From Pseudomonas sp. GD04019 (GTDB taxonomy: Bacteria > Pseudomonadota > Gammaproteobacteria > Pseudomonadales > Pseudomonadaceae): a DNA stretch of 64,000 nt. Of the stretch, positions 27,316 through 37,211 are shown one piece after another (the stretch's first letter is position 1; each line of letters opens with the position of its first letter). The DNA is taken from assembly GCF_029837695.1 (NCBI RefSeq), contig NZ_JAOEEA010000006.1:124001-188000 (forward strand). Direction: 5' to 3'. Position numbers and translations under genes: made by a program. The notes under the pieces are model-generated. The model did not search any database, was not told where the DNA came from, and worked only from the letters and a program-made list of their open reading frames with translations.

Positions 27316-30087
27316 TCAATGCGCTTCGTCCCAGTTGTCGCCCACTCCGGCCTCCACCACCAGTGGCACATCCAGTGCAGCGGCACCGCTCATCAGCGGC
27401 AGCAGACCCGCCCTGAGCTGCTCGACCTGATCCTCGCGAACCTCCAGAACAAGCTCGTCGTGTACCTGCAGGATGACTTTGGCATCCAGCCCGGACTGCG
27501 GCAGCCACTGGTCCACGGCGACCATCGCGCGCTTCATGATGTCCGCCGCCGTGCCCTGCATCGGCGCGTTGATCGCGGTGCGCTCGGCGCCCTTGCGCAG
27601 GGATGGGTTCTTCGCGTGGATGTCCGGCAGGTACAGACGACGGCCGAACAGGGTCTCGACGTAGCCCTGCTGGGTGGCCTGCTCGCGAGTACGCTCCATG
27701 TAGGCCAGCACGCCGGGATAGCGGGCGAAGTAGCGGTCGATGTAGGCCTGGGACTGCTTGCGGTCGACGCCGATCTGCTTGGCCAGACCGAAGGCGCTCA
27801 TGCCGTAGATCAGGCCGAAGTTGATCGCCTTGGCGCTGCGGCGCTGGTCATTACTCACCTCATCCAGTGCAACGCCGAACACTTCGGCGGCAGTGGCGCG
27901 GTGCACGTCGCGGTCATGGCGGAAGGCATCCAGAAGACCCTCGTCCTTGGCCAGGTGGGCCATGATGCGCAGCTCGATCTGCGAATAGTCCGCCGACATC
28001 AGCTTGTAGCCCTTGGGCGCGACGAAGGCCTGGCGGATACGCCGCCCCTCGGCGGTGCGGATCGGGATGTTCTGCAGGTTCGGGTCGGTCGACGACAGCC
28101 GCCCGGTGGCGGCCACCGCCTGGTGGTAGCTGGTGTGGATGCGCCCGGTGCGCGGGTTGATCTGCTCCGGCAGGCGGTCGGTGTAGGTGCTCTTCAGCTT
28201 GCTCAGTGAGCGGTACTGCATGATCACCTTGGGCAGCGCGTAATCCTGTTCGGCCAGTTCGGCCAGCACGTTCTCGGCGGTGGAGGGCTGGCCGGTGGCG
28301 GTCTTGCTCAACACCGGCAGGCCGAGCTTTTCATAGAGAATGGCGCCGAGCTGCTTGGGCGAACCGAGGTTGAATTCCTGTTCGGCGATGGCATAGGCCT
28401 CGCGCTCCAGGCCGATCATCTTCTCGCCCAGCTCCAGGCTCTGCTGGCCGAGCAGCTTGGCGTCGACCAGCGCGCCGTTGCGCTCGATGCGCGCCAGCAC
28501 CGGCACCAGCGGCATCTCGATCTCCTTGAGCACCTTGACCAGCGCCGGCGTCGCCGACAGCTTGGCCCACAGGGTCTGGTGCAGACGCAGGGTCACGTCG
28601 GCGTCCTCGGCGGCGTAGGGGCCGGCCTGCTCAATGGCGATCTGGTCGAAGGTCAGCTGCTTGGCCCCCTTGCCGGCGATGTCCTCGAAACGGATGGTGC
28701 TGTGTTCCAGGTACTTGAGCGCCAGGCTGTCCATGTCGTGGCGGGTCGCGGTGGAATCCAGCACATAGGATTCGAGCATGGTGTCGAAGGCCAGGCCCTG
28801 CACTGCGATCGGCGTCGAGGCGTTGGCCAGCACGTTCATGTCGTATTTGCCGTGCTGGCCGACCTTGGCCTTGGCCGGGTCCTCGAGAATCGGCTTGAGC
28901 GCGCGCAGCACCGCGTCGCGATCGAGCTGCTCGGGCACGCCCATATAGGAGTGGGCCAGCGGCACGTAGGCCGCCTCGCCGGCGGTGACGGCGAACGACA
29001 CGCCGACCACCTGGGCCTGCTGCGGGTCGAGGCTGGTGGTCTCGGTGTCGAAGGCGATCAGCTCGGCGGCTTCCAGCTTCTTCAGCCAGGCATCGAACTG
29101 CGCCTGCTCCAGCACCGTCTCGTAGTTGCTGGCCACGGCCGGTGCCTCGCTCAGCGGGCCCTCGTCGAACAGGCCGCCGCTGATCGGCGGGGCCGGCGGA
29201 TTCTTGGCCTTTTCACGCATCAGCTCGTCCTGCCAGCTCTTGAACTCCAGCTCGGTGTAGAGCTGCAGCAGCGCCTCGCGATCCGGCTCGCCGGGATGCA
29301 GGTCTTCGATCTGGATATTCAGCTCGACATCGGTCTTGATGGTCGCCAGCTGGTAGGAGAGGAAGGCCATGTCCTTGTGTTCGGCCAGCTTGGCCGGCAG
29401 GGTCTTGGCACCGCGGATCGGCAGCTCGGGCACCTTGTCGAGGTTGGCGTAGAGCACTTCAAGGCCACCGCCGACGCCGACCAGCAGGCCCAGCGCGGTC
29501 TTCTCGCCGACACCCGGCACGCCGGGAATGTTGTCGACCTTGTCGCCCATCAGGGCCAGGTAGTCGATGATCAGCTCGGGGCCGACGCCGAACTTGGCCT
29601 TCACCCCGTCGATGTCATAGACGCTGCCGGTCATGGTGTTGACCAGGGTGACGTGCGGACAGACCAGCTGGGCCATGTCCTTGTCACCGGTGGAGATCAC
29701 CACGTCGCGACCGAGGGCCGCGCACTGACGCGCCAGGGTACCGATCACGTCGTCGGCCTCCACGCCCTCCACGCACAGCAGCGGGTAACCGAGGGCGCGC
29801 ACGCTGGCGTGCAGCGGCTCGACCTGGCCGCGCAGATCCTCCGGCATCGGCGGGCGATTGGCCTTGTACTCGGCGAACATGGCGTCGCGGAAGGTACCGC
29901 CCTTGGCGTCGAACACCACGGCGAAGGGGCTGTCCGGATACTGCTTGCGCAGGCTCTTGAGCATGTTCAGCACGCCCTTCACCGCGCCGGTCTGCAGGCC
30001 CTTGGAGGTGGCCAGCGGCGGCAGGGCATGGAAGGCGCGGTATAGATAGGAGGAGCCGTCGACCAGAACCAGAGGGGCGTTGGACAT
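27316..30087 (-). CDS. polA: DNA polymerase I
   Basis: A 923-residue enzyme with three domains. The 5'-3' exonuclease (about 1-290) has [27 protein letters not shown] and [18 protein letters not shown]. The 3'-5' exonuclease (about 320-510) retains the DTET motif ([11 protein letters not shown]), and the polymerase domain has DYSQIELR, the [13 protein letters not shown] finger helix and [10 protein letters not shown]. Proofreading therefore looks intact. It performs Okazaki fragment processing and repair synthesis. The start at [12 protein letters not shown] follows family alignment; a four-residue extension is possible. Confidence 0.97.
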   Translation of the reverse strand: MSNAPLVLVDGSSYLYRAFHALPPLATSKGLQTGAVKGVLNMLKSLRKQYPDSPFAVVFDAKGGTFRDAMFAEYKANRPPMPEDLRGQVEPLHASVRALGYPLLCVEGVEADDVIGTLARQCAALGRDVVISTGDKDMAQLVCPHVTLVNTMTGSVYDIDGVKAKFGVGPELIIDYLALMGDKVDNIPGVPGVGEKTALGLLVGVGGGLEVLYANLDKVPELPIRGAKTLPAKLAEHKDMAFLSYQLATIKTDVELNIQIEDLHPGEPDREALLQLYTELEFKSWQDELMREKAKNPPAPPISGGLFDEGPLSEAPAVASNYETVLEQAQFDAWLKKLEAAELIAFDTETTSLDPQQAQVVGVSFAVTAGEAAYVPLAHSYMGVPEQLDRDAVLRALKPILEDPAKAKVGQHGKYDMNVLANASTPIAVQGLAFDTMLESYVLDSTATRHDMDSLALKYLEHSTIRFEDIAGKGAKQLTFDQIAIEQAGPYAAEDADVTLRLHQTLWAKLSATPALVKVLKEIEMPLVPVLARIERNGALVDAKLLGQQSLELGEKMIGLEREAYAIAEQEFNLGSPKQLGAILYEKLGLPVLSKTATGQPSTAENVLAELAEQDYALPKVIMQYRSLSKLKSTYTDRLPEQINPRTGRIHTSYHQAVAATGRLSSTDPNLQNIPIRTAEGRRIRQAFVAPKGYKLMSADYSQIELRIMAHLAKDEGLLDAFRHDRDVHRATAAEVFGVALDEVSNDQRRSAKAINFGLIYGMSAFGLAKQIGVDRKQSQAYIDRYFARYPGVLAYMERTREQATQQGYVETLFGRRLYLPDIHAKNPSLRKGAERTAINAPMQGTAADIMKRAMVAVDQWLPQSGLDAKVILQVHDELVLEVREDQVEQLRAGLLPLMSGAAALDVPLVVEAGVGDNWDEAH

Positions 30088-30161
30088 GCGCAAGATCAAC
30101 CTTTTGCCGGGGGCGAGCGCTAGAATGTGCGCATCAACCTGAAGAAAGGGACAAGGTTACC

Positions 30162-30446
30162 ATGCGCCTGCTCACCCGCCTGACTCTGGCCACCCTGCTG
30201 GCCGCCAGCCCCGCGCTCGCCCTGGCCGAGGACGAGGTCACCGGCGATCCGGACGTGACCATCCGCCAGGAAGACGACAAGACCATCACCGAATACCGGC
30301 AGAACGGCTTCCTCTACGCCATCAAGGTCACGCCGAAGAACGGCAAGCCGTACTTCCTGGTGCGCGCCGACGGCAGCGAGGGCAACTTCATCCGCTCCGA
30401 TCAACCGGACATGCTGATTCCCGCCTGGGAAATCTTCAGCTGGTAA
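30162..30446 (+). CDS. DUF2782 exported protein
   Basis: A 94-residue protein. The signal peptide MRLLTRLTLATLLAASPALALA is followed by a short beta-rich domain with PDVTIRQEDDKTITEYRQNG, YAIKVTPKNGKPYFLV and a WEIFSW end, all DUF2782 marks. The function is unknown. It is six bases upstream of thrB and divergent from polA, as in P. aeruginosa. Confidence 0.9.
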   Translation: MRLLTRLTLATLLAASPALALAEDEVTGDPDVTIRQEDDKTITEYRQNGFLYAIKVTPKNGKPYFLVRADGSEGNFIRSDQPDMLIPAWEIFSW

Positions 30447-30452
30447 CCCGCC

Positions 30453-31403
30453 ATGTCGGTCTTCACGCCCCTCGAACGCCATGAACTGGAAGTCTTCCTC
30501 GCTCCCTACGGCCTCGGCCGTCTGAAGGATTTCCGCGGCATCGCCGCCGGCACCGAGAACAGCAACTTCTTCGTCAGCCTGGACGGTGGCGAGTTCGTGC
30601 TGACCCTGGTCGAGCGTGGCCCGCGGTCCGACATGCCATTCTTCATCGCCCTGCTCGAACGCCTGCACCAGGCTGGCCTGCCGGTGCCCTACGCGGTGCC
30701 GACGCAGAGCGGCGAGGCGCTGCGCGAACTGGCCGAGAAGCCGGCCATCCTGCAGCCACGCCTGGCCGGCAAGCACGTCAGCCAGCCCAACGCCCATCAC
30801 TGTGCGGAAGTCGGCACCTGGCTGGCGCGTCTGCACCTGGCGACTCGCGACAATATCCTCGAACGGCGCAGCGACCGCGGCCTCGACTGGATGCTGGAAG
30901 AAGGCCCGGTGCTGGCCCTGGAACTGCACGACGAGCAACTGCCGCTGCTGCGCGACAGCCTGCACGAGGTGGGTGAGCTGAAAGCGCGCATCCTCGCCCT
31001 GCCGCGCGCCAACCTGCATGCCGACCTGTTCCGCGACAACGCGCTGTTCGACGGCAACCAGCTGGCCGGGGTGATCGACTTCTACAACGCCTGCTCCGGG
31101 CCGATGCTCTACGACCTGGCCATCACCCTCAACGACTGGTGCTCCCAGGCCGACGACGATCTGGACCTGGCCCGTGGTCGCGCCCTGCTCGGCGCCTACG
31201 CCGCGCTGCGGCCGTTCACCCGCGCCGAGGCCGAGCTGTGGCCGGCCATGCTGCGCATCGCCTGCCTGCGCTTCTGGCTCTCAAGGCTGATCGCCGCCCG
31301 CCGCTTCCAGGGTCGCGATGTGCTGGTCAAGGACCCCGGCGAGTTCCAGCGCCGCCTGGCGCAACGGCAGCAGGTCAGGCTGCCGCTACCGTTCGCCCTC
31401 TGA
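30453..31403 (+). CDS. thrB: Homoserine kinase (ThrB, aminoglycoside-phosphotransferase fold)
   Basis: A 316-residue kinase of the APH-like ThrB2 family used by pseudomonads. It has GTENSNFFV at the nucleotide loop, catalytic LPRANLHADLFRDNALF and metal-binding GVIDFYNACSGPMLYDLA. It phosphorylates homoserine on the threonine pathway. Its TGA stop lies inside the CTGAG target duplication of MITE copy B, so the element was inserted exactly at the gene end without changing the protein. Confidence 0.95.
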   Translation: MSVFTPLERHELEVFLAPYGLGRLKDFRGIAAGTENSNFFVSLDGGEFVLTLVERGPRSDMPFFIALLERLHQAGLPVPYAVPTQSGEALRELAEKPAILQPRLAGKHVSQPNAHHCAEVGTWLARLHLATRDNILERRSDRGLDWMLEEGPVLALELHDEQLPLLRDSLHEVGELKARILALPRANLHADLFRDNALFDGNQLAGVIDFYNACSGPMLYDLAITLNDWCSQADDDLDLARGRALLGAYAALRPFTRAEAELWPAMLRIACLRFWLSRLIAARRFQGRDVLVKDPGEFQRRLAQRQQVRLPLPFAL

Positions 31404-31404
31404 G

Positions 31405-31556
31405 AACCTGCTTCCGACCTCCGGACTCGCGGCCAGCCTGCGTTAAAAGCGGCCTGGATCGCCAGCCCGGTCGGAATGCTCATTTACCGCTCGTAAACTG
31501 AGCTTCTCGGCCTCTTTGCCTTGCCTGACTCTAATTCGGAAGCTCAGAAACAGGTT
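31405..31556. mobile_element. MITE-like element, copy B (152 bp)
   Basis: Inverted ends AACCTGCTTCCGA and, reversed, AACCTGTTTCTGA; 5-bp target duplication CTGAG at 31400-31404 and 31557-31561. The core (reverse orientation to copy A) contains GGTCGGAATGCTCATTTACC followed by GCTCGTAAAC. The left duplication carries the thrB stop; on the other side the minus-strand gene at 31531 runs 26 bases into the element. Confidence 0.75.
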
Positions 31557-31881
31557 CTGAGGCCGGCTGCAGGTTGTACAGCCAGCGCTCGCCGCGCGGA
31601 TTGTCCAGCGGCTGCAGCCGCCCGAACTCGCTCTTGTCGATCAGCAGCTCCAGCTGCGCCTGGGCGTTGTACTCGCAGAAGCGCACACGCAGGCGCGTGC
31701 CGGCGGGCAGTTGCAGGCCACCGCTATCGTGCAGGGCCACCTCGGTGCGGTAGTCGCGGAAATCACCGGGGCACAGAATGTCCTGCAACCCGGCCTGCCA
31801 GCGTGCGGCCTGGTAACCCAACAGTGCACTGACTCCCATCATCGCCAGCGTCACCACTGGCCAGCGCCATCCCTTGCGCAT
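31531..31881 (-). CDS. Small membrane-anchored protein downstream of znuA, hypothetical
   Basis: A 116-residue protein (MRKGWRWPVVTLAMMGVSALLGYQ...) with one N-terminal membrane anchor and a roughly 90-residue periplasmic part containing paired cysteines (DILCPGDFRDY, RVRFCEYNAQ). GAGGAG five bases upstream sets the start; the gene follows znuA after 9 bases, so it is probably in the Zur-controlled unit. Its last eight residues (EPVSELPN) are encoded within or at the edge of MITE copy B, so the original C-terminus was replaced. No family recognised. Confidence 0.7.
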   Translation of the reverse strand: MRKGWRWPVVTLAMMGVSALLGYQAARWQAGLQDILCPGDFRDYRTEVALHDSGGLQLPAGTRLRVRFCEYNAQAQLELLIDKSEFGRLQPLDNPRGERWLYNLQPASEPVSELPN

Positions 31882-31890
31882 GCTCACTCC

Positions 31891-32793
31891 TCAGCGGCTT
31901 TCCAGGCAGCCGGCCAGGACGCTGCTCAGTTCTGTCAGTAGCTGTTCATAACTCTCGGCCTTGGCGCCCAGGGCATCCAGCTCGGCTAGCTGCACCGGCA
32001 GGCCGGCGGACAAGGTCTCGGCCAGGCGCGGGCGCAGCGGCGGTTCGCTGAACACGCAGGACGGTCCGGCCGCCTTGAGCCGCTCACGCATCGCCGCCAC
32101 ATGCCGCGCGCCCGGCTGTACCTCGCTGGCGGCGCTGAATACACCGGCGTGTTGCAGGCCGTAGGCAGCCTCGAAGTAATCGAAGGCCTGGTGGAAGACG
32201 AAGAAGGGCTTGCCGGCCAGCGGCGCCAGGCGTGTCTTGATCGCCGCCTCGGCGGCGGCCAGGCGCTGCTCGAACGCCCGCAGGTTGGCCTGGTAACGCG
32301 CGGCATTGACCGGGTCGGCGGCGGACAGGTCGGCGGCCATCTTCGCGGCGATCACCCGCGCATTGGCCGGCAGGAGCCACAGATGAGCATCCAGGCTGCC
32401 GGGACGATGCTCGTGGTCGTGCTCGTCCGCGCCATGCTCGTCGTGGTGCTCATGTTCGCCTTCGCCGAAGTGGCGCAGGGTCAGGCCCGGCAAATCCTGC
32501 ACGGCCACACTCGGCTGCTCGCGACCACTCAGCACGCGCGGCAGGAAGGTCTCCATGTCCGCGCCGATCCAGTACAGCAGGTCGGCGCCCTGCACCCGCC
32601 GCACGTCGGAGGGGCGTAGGGCGAAGTGGTGCGGCGAGGCGCCCGGCGGCAGCAGCACCTCGGGCTGACCCAGATCGCCCTGCACGGCGACGGCGATCAG
32701 CTGCAGCGGCTTGATGCTGGTCAGCACGCGCACCTCGGCCTGGGCGGCCAGGCTGAACAGGGAGAAAGCGAGAACAACGAACAGACGCGACAC
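31891..32793 (-). CDS. znuA: Zinc ABC transporter substrate-binding protein ZnuA
   Basis: A 300-residue periplasmic protein. The signal peptide (SRLFVVLAFSLFSLAAQA) precedes a cluster A-I binding fold with zinc ligands in PPGASPHHFALRPSD, DAHLWLLPANARV and FVFHQAFDYFEAAYG, plus the His/Asp-rich flexible loop HEHHDEHGADEHDHEH that is typical of zinc ZnuA. It delivers zinc to ZnuBC. I use the GTG at 32793 because longer starts would run across the Zur box. It is divergent from zur-znuCB. Confidence 0.93.
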   Translation of the reverse strand: MSRLFVVLAFSLFSLAAQAEVRVLTSIKPLQLIAVAVQGDLGQPEVLLPPGASPHHFALRPSDVRRVQGADLLYWIGADMETFLPRVLSGREQPSVAVQDLPGLTLRHFGEGEHEHHDEHGADEHDHEHRPGSLDAHLWLLPANARVIAAKMAADLSAADPVNAARYQANLRAFEQRLAAAEAAIKTRLAPLAGKPFFVFHQAFDYFEAAYGLQHAGVFSAASEVQPGARHVAAMRERLKAAGPSCVFSEPPLRPRLAETLSAGLPVQLAELDALGAKAESYEQLLTELSSVLAGCLESR

Positions 32794-32818
32794 GACGGCA
32801 AGACTCGGCAGGAAAAGA

Positions 32819-32831
32819 GTTATAGAATAAC
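32819..32831. promoter_or_regulatory. Zur box between znuA and zur
   Basis: GTTAT-AGA-ATAAC, a perfect palindrome matching the core GTTATANNATAAC of gammaproteobacterial Zur sites, centred in the 64-bp divergent region. Zinc-loaded Zur bound here would repress both transcripts. Confidence 0.82.
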
Positions 32832-32857
32832 GTCTCTTCACCCGGACGTCCCTCGTC

Positions 32858-33358
32858 ATGTTCAAGCCGCTGACCGATAACACCCCGCTGGCCTGCCTGC
32901 CGCACGACCATTCGCGCTGCGTGGCCGCCGCCCTGGCCGAGGCCGAGGCGCTGTGCGCCAAGCAGGGCACGCGCCTGACCGCGCTGCGCAAGCGCGTGCT
33001 GGAACTGGTCTGGGCCAGCCACAAGCCGCTGGGCGCCTACGACATCCTCGGCGTACTCAGCGACGAGGACGGCCGCCGTGCCGCGCCGCCCACCGTGTAT
33101 CGCGCCCTGGATTTCCTCCTGGAGAACGGCCTGGTGCATCGCATCGCCTCGCTCAACGCCTTTATCGGTTGCGTGCATCCGGGCGAGCTGCACCAGGGCC
33201 AGTTCCTGATCTGCCGCAGCTGCCACACCGCCATAGAGCTGGAACAGGCGTCGATCAGCCAGGCCATCGTCAGCGGTGCCGGCCAGGTCGGCTTCACCGT
33301 GGAGAGTCAGACCGTCGAAGTGGTCGGCCTGTGCGCCGGCTGCCAGGGTCCGCGATGA
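32858..33358 (+). CDS. zur: Zinc uptake regulator Zur (Np20), Fur family
   Basis: A 166-residue Fur-family repressor. The winged helix (about 25-95) contains [13 protein letters not shown] and [19 protein letters not shown]; the dimer/zinc domain has [25 protein letters not shown] and a terminal CAGC, giving the structural CxxC pairs and a regulatory His/Cys cluster. It represses znu genes when zinc is sufficient. Its TGA overlaps the znuC ATG, so repressor and transporter are translationally coupled. Confidence 0.94.
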   Translation: MFKPLTDNTPLACLPHDHSRCVAAALAEAEALCAKQGTRLTALRKRVLELVWASHKPLGAYDILGVLSDEDGRRAAPPTVYRALDFLLENGLVHRIASLNAFIGCVHPGELHQGQFLICRSCHTAIELEQASISQAIVSGAGQVGFTVESQTVEVVGLCAGCQGPR

Positions 33359-34146
33359 GCGAGGCGCTGATCCATCTCGACGGCGTCGGGGTCGGTTTCG
33401 CCGGCCAGGCGGTGCTGCAGGACGTGCAGCTGACCGTGCGCCCCGGCGAGATCGTCACCCTGATCGGCCCCAACGGCGCCGGCAAGACCACCCTGGTACG
33501 CACTGTGCTCGGCCTGCTCAAGCCCGACCGCGGCAGCGTGCAGCGCAAGCCGCGCCTGCGCATCGGCTATATGCCGCAGAAGCTCCACGTCGAGCCGACC
33601 CTGCCGCTGTCGGTGCTGCGCTTCCTGCGCCTGGTGCCGGGCGTGGACCGCGCTGCCGCCATGGCCGCGCTGGCCGAGGTGGGCGCCGAGCAGGTGCTGG
33701 ACAGCCCGCTGCAGAGCATCTCCGGCGGCGAGCTGCAGCGCGTGCTGCTGGCCCGCGCGCTGCTACGCGAACCCCAGCTGCTGGTGCTCGACGAGCCGGT
33801 GCAGGGCGTCGACGTGGCCGGCCAGGCCGAGCTGTACCGCCTGATCACTCGCCTGCGCGACCGCCACGGCTGCGGCGTGCTGATGGTCTCCCACGACCTG
33901 CACCTGGTGATGAGCACCACCGACCAGGTGGTCTGCCTGAACCGCCATGTGTGCTGCTCCGGCCACCCAGAACAGGTCAGCAACGATCCGGCCTTCGTCG
34001 AGATGTTCGGCCAGGACGCCAAGAGCCTGGCCATCTACCACCACCACCACGACCACAGCCACGACCTGCACGGCGCGGTGGTCGAGGCGCCCGGCCTGAC
34101 CATTCACGGCCCGGCCCATGTGCACGGCCCAGGGTGCAAGCACTGA
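33355..34146 (+). CDS. znuC: Zinc ABC transporter ATP-binding protein ZnuC
   Basis: A 263-residue ATPase with Walker [10 protein letters not shown], signature [16 protein letters not shown], Walker [13 protein letters not shown] and the H-loop SHDLHLVM. After about residue 220 it ends in a His-rich tail ([14 protein letters not shown], then several HGP repeats and C-K-H) that could bind zinc on the cytoplasmic side. It overlaps zur at the start and znuB at the end (TGATG). Confidence 0.95.
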   Translation: MSEALIHLDGVGVGFAGQAVLQDVQLTVRPGEIVTLIGPNGAGKTTLVRTVLGLLKPDRGSVQRKPRLRIGYMPQKLHVEPTLPLSVLRFLRLVPGVDRAAAMAALAEVGAEQVLDSPLQSISGGELQRVLLARALLREPQLLVLDEPVQGVDVAGQAELYRLITRLRDRHGCGVLMVSHDLHLVMSTTDQVVCLNRHVCCSGHPEQVSNDPAFVEMFGQDAKSLAIYHHHHDHSHDLHGAVVEAPGLTIHGPAHVHGPGCKH

Positions 34147-34934
34147 TGCCCGATTTCCTCCTCAATGCATTGCTCGCCGGCCTGGCCCTGGCCCTGGTGG
34201 CCGGCCCGCTCGGCTCCTTCGTGGTGTGGCGGCGCATGGCCTATTTCGGCGACACCCTGTCCCACGCCGCCCTGCTCGGCGTGGCCCTGGGTTTTCTGCT
34301 CGACCTCAACCCGACCCTGGCGGTGACGGTCGGCTGCCTGCTGCTGGCCGTGCTGCTGGTCACCCTGCAACAGCGCCAGGCACTGGCCTCGGACACCCTG
34401 CTGGGCATCCTGGCGCCGACCACCCTGTCGCTGGGGCTCGTCGTACTGAGCTTTATGGACGAGGTGCGCATCGACCTGATGGGCTACCTGTTCGGCGACC
34501 TGCTGGCCGTCGGCAGTACCGATCTGGCCTGGATTCTCGGCGGCTGCGCCCTGGTCATGGCCCTGCTGCTGCCACTGTGGCGGCGTCTGCTGGCGATCAC
34601 CGTGCACGAGGAGCTGGCGCGGGTCGAAGGCCTGCCGGTGGCGCCCCTGCGCCTGGCACTGATGCTGCTGATCGCGGTGGTCATCGCCGTGGCCATGAAG
34701 ATAGTCGGGGTGCTGCTGATCACCTCCTTGCTGATCATTCCGGCGGCCGCCGCCCAGCGACATGCACGCACCCCGGAACAGATGGCGATCGGCGCCAGTT
34801 TGCTCGGCATGCTCGCGGTAGCCGCGGGCTTGAGCCTTTCCTGGTTCCAGGACACGCCAGCCGGGCCTTCTATCGTGGTATCAGCGGCAGCAATTTTCCT
34901 CATAGGCTTTGCTCTGCCCCGTCGGGCTCGTTAG
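34146..34934 (+). CDS. znuB: Zinc ABC transporter permease ZnuB
   Basis: A 262-residue inner-membrane permease of the ABC-3 family with about eight helices. Family motifs are GPLGSFVVWRRMAYFGDTLSHAALLGVALG near the N-terminus, DLMGYLFGDLLAVG, and the coupling region VAMKIVGVLLITSLLIIPAAAAQ. It transports zinc into the cytoplasm with ZnuA and ZnuC. It is the last gene of zur-znuC-znuB. Confidence 0.95.
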   Translation: MPDFLLNALLAGLALALVAGPLGSFVVWRRMAYFGDTLSHAALLGVALGFLLDLNPTLAVTVGCLLLAVLLVTLQQRQALASDTLLGILAPTTLSLGLVVLSFMDEVRIDLMGYLFGDLLAVGSTDLAWILGGCALVMALLLPLWRRLLAITVHEELARVEGLPVAPLRLALMLLIAVVIAVAMKIVGVLLITSLLIIPAAAAQRHARTPEQMAIGASLLGMLAVAAGLSLSWFQDTPAGPSIVVSAAAIFLIGFALPRRAR

Positions 34935-34984
34935 CATTGGGCGTTTTTTGCCCAATCCAAAACGCACCAAAACCAACGGGTCAC

Positions 34985-35995
34985 ATGATGAACAAGGGAA
35001 GCTATCGTTATCTCGCCGCGCTCGGCCTCGGCCTGCTGCTGGGCGAAGCCCGTGCCGAATACTGGACCGTGGACGAACTGGTAAAGGATTTCAGCCAGGT
35101 CTCCGCACAGATCTCCCGCGGCGAGTTGCAGGCCGCCGAGAGCGGCCTCAGTACCCTGCGCCAGCACACCGCCAGCAACGATGTGCGCATCGGCCAGTAC
35201 CAGCGCGAGCTGGCCAATGCCTACCTGAAACAGGGCCGCCAGCAGCTGCAGGCCGGCAATGCCGCTGCGGCCAACGCCACCCTGAGCCAGGGCCAGCAGC
35301 ACCTGAGTGCGGCTTCCCCGGCGCTGAAGCAGGAATACCAGGCCAGCCTGGCCGCCAGCGCCGCCGAGAGCGGTGCCAAGCCGGCAGCGGTGGCCGCCGC
35401 CAAACCGCAAGCGCAGCCAGCTCCGGCTCCGGCCAAGGTCGCGGCCAAGCCGACGGTGGCCGCCGTCGCCGAGAACCCCGCAGAGCGTCGCGAGGACGTC
35501 GAGCGCCGCCTGCAGGAAGCCGAGGCGATCATCGCCAAGAAGGAAGCCGAGCGCGCCCGCCAGCAGAAGCTGGCCGAGGAACAGGCCGCCGCCGAACGCG
35601 AGGCCCGTGCCCAGCAGGCTGCCGCCGCACAACCTGTCGCCGCTCCGGCGCCTGCAGTCGCCAAGGTCGAAGCCGCCGAGCCGGCCGTGGCCACTACTCC
35701 CCGTGCACGCCTGATCGATCCGGCCGCCGCCAGCAGCAGCGTGCCCATGCCAATGCTCGACGCCAATGATCGCGACAGCCTGCGCAACCTGTTGGACCAG
35801 GTGGCCGCCGACGTGGTGGCCTTCGATTGCGCGGTGCGCCTGGAAGTGCGCGAGGCCAAGGATTATCCCTTCGTCGCCGCCCTGCTCTCGGCGCGGATCA
35901 AGAAGCTCGATCCCGCCTTCGCCCCGCAGTTCTCGCCGGTACTCAAGCCGGATCAGGAGCCGCGCCTGGTGCTGAGCCCGCAAAGCAACGGCTGA
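34985..35995 (+). CDS. Exported Ala-rich coiled-coil protein, hypothetical (PA5502-like)
   Basis: A 336-residue protein. The signal peptide (about 1-24, ending GEARA) is followed by a helical TPR-like part (about 25-125, VDELVKDFSQVSAQISRGELQAAESGL), an Ala/Pro/Lys-rich stretch with a charged coiled coil (about 140-235, ERREDVERRLQEAEAIIAKK) and a conserved C-terminal domain (DRDSLRNLLDQVAADVVAFDCAVRLEV). The gene between znuB and metN in P. aeruginosa is similar in layout as I remember. ATG 34988 is an equal alternative start. The function is unknown. Confidence 0.8.
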   Translation: MMNKGSYRYLAALGLGLLLGEARAEYWTVDELVKDFSQVSAQISRGELQAAESGLSTLRQHTASNDVRIGQYQRELANAYLKQGRQQLQAGNAAAANATLSQGQQHLSAASPALKQEYQASLAASAAESGAKPAAVAAAKPQAQPAPAPAKVAAKPTVAAVAENPAERREDVERRLQEAEAIIAKKEAERARQQKLAEEQAAAEREARAQQAAAAQPVAAPAPAVAKVEAAEPAVATTPRARLIDPAAASSSVPMPMLDANDRDSLRNLLDQVAADVVAFDCAVRLEVREAKDYPFVAALLSARIKKLDPAFAPQFSPVLKPDQEPRLVLSPQSNG

Positions 35996-36012
35996 TTCCT
36001 ACCTGTGTGACC

Positions 36013-36035
36013 ACGGCCGCCCATGAGGCGGCCGT
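36013..36035 (+). terminator. Hairpin terminator after the znuB-downstream gene
   Basis: ACGGCCGCC-CATGA-GGCGGCCGT followed by TTCGCTCTTATT, 18 bases after the stop. Confidence 0.7.
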
Positions 36036-36203
36036 TTCGCTCTTATTCCCTTCTGAAAACAATTCAGGCTAATAAAGACTAAGAGCGCATAAACAAAGCG
36101 GCTAAAATGCGCGGCTTTCGGCCAACCGCCTACGCTTGCTGAAATCGCCGGCCCCACCTCCATGCCGGCAGACAGCCTTCAACGTACCCACAAGGTTCGC
36201 TCC

Positions 36204-37211
36204 GTGATCGAGTTTCACCACGTCAACAAGACCTATCGGGTCGCCGGGCGCGATGTGCCTGCCTTGCAGCCCACCAGCCTGCGCGTCGAGCGCGGCCAGG
36301 TGTTCGGCCTGATCGGCCACTCAGGCGCCGGCAAGAGCACCCTGCTGCGCCTGATCAACCGCCTGGAAGAGCCCAGCGGCGGCCGCATCGAGATCGATGG
36401 CGAAGACGTCACCGCGCTGGATGCCAACGGCCTGCGCCGCTTCCGCCGCCAGGTCGGGATGATCTTCCAGCACTTCAACCTGCTGTCGTCGAAGACCGTC
36501 GCCGCCAACGTGGCTATGCCGCTGGAGCTGGCCGGTGAGTTGAGCCGCAGCGAGATCAACCAGCGCGTCGCCGAACTGCTGGCCCGCGTCGGCCTCAGCG
36601 ATCACGCCAACAAGTTTCCGGCGCAGCTGTCCGGTGGCCAGAAGCAGCGCGTCGGCATCGCCCGCGCCCTGGCCACCCGACCGAAGATCCTGTTGTGCGA
36701 CGAGGCCACCAGCGCCCTCGACCCGCAGACCACCGCCCAGGTCCTGCAGCTGCTGGCCGAGATCAACCGCGAGCTGGGCCTGACCATCGTCCTCATCACC
36801 CACGAGATGGATGTGATCCGCCGGGTCTGCGACCAGGTGGCGGTGATGGACGCCGGCACCATAGTCGAGCAGGGCCCGGTGGCCCAGGTGTTCCTCCACC
36901 CGCAGCACCCGACCACCCGCCGCTTCGTGCAGGAAGACGAGCACATCGACGAGAACGAGCAGCGCGACGACTTCGCCCATGTCAGCGGCAAGATCCTGCG
37001 CCTGACCTTCCAAGGCGAGGCCACCTATGCGCCGTTGCTCGGTACCGTGGCCCGTGAGACCGGGGTCGACTACAGCATCTTGGCCGGGCGCATCGACCGC
37101 ATCAAGGACACCCCCTACGGCCAGCTGACCCTGGCCCTGACCGGCGGCGACATCGACGCCGCGCTGGCGCGCTTCGGCGACGCCGACGTGCACCTGGAGG
37201 TACTGCGCTGA
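36204..37211 (+). CDS. metN: Methionine ABC transporter ATP-binding protein MetN
   Basis: A 335-residue ATPase: Walker [10 protein letters not shown], signature [15 protein letters not shown], Walker [14 protein letters not shown]-loop THEMD. The C-terminal NIL regulatory domain (about 250-335, [18 protein letters not shown]) lets cytoplasmic methionine shut the importer (transinhibition). The start is GTG with AAGG upstream, matching homologues that begin [11 protein letters not shown]; an in-frame extension to 36162 is not supported. It overlaps metI by one base. Confidence 0.95.
   Translation: MIEFHHVNKTYRVAGRDVPALQPTSLRVERGQVFGLIGHSGAGKSTLLRLINRLEEPSGGRIEIDGEDVTALDANGLRRFRRQVGMIFQHFNLLSSKTVAANVAMPLELAGELSRSEINQRVAELLARVGLSDHANKFPAQLSGGQKQRVGIARALATRPKILLCDEATSALDPQTTAQVLQLLAEINRELGLTIVLITHEMDVIRRVCDQVAVMDAGTIVEQGPVAQVFLHPQHPTTRRFVQEDEHIDENEQRDDFAHVSGKILRLTFQGEATYAPLLGTVARETGVDYSILAGRIDRIKDTPYGQLTLALTGGDIDAALARFGDADVHLEVLR

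Noticed and set aside
36162..36203. Upstream ATG as the metN start
   Set aside because: The 14 extra residues are not part of the MetN fold, while the GTG at 36204 begins the conserved [11 protein letters not shown] with AAGG upstream.
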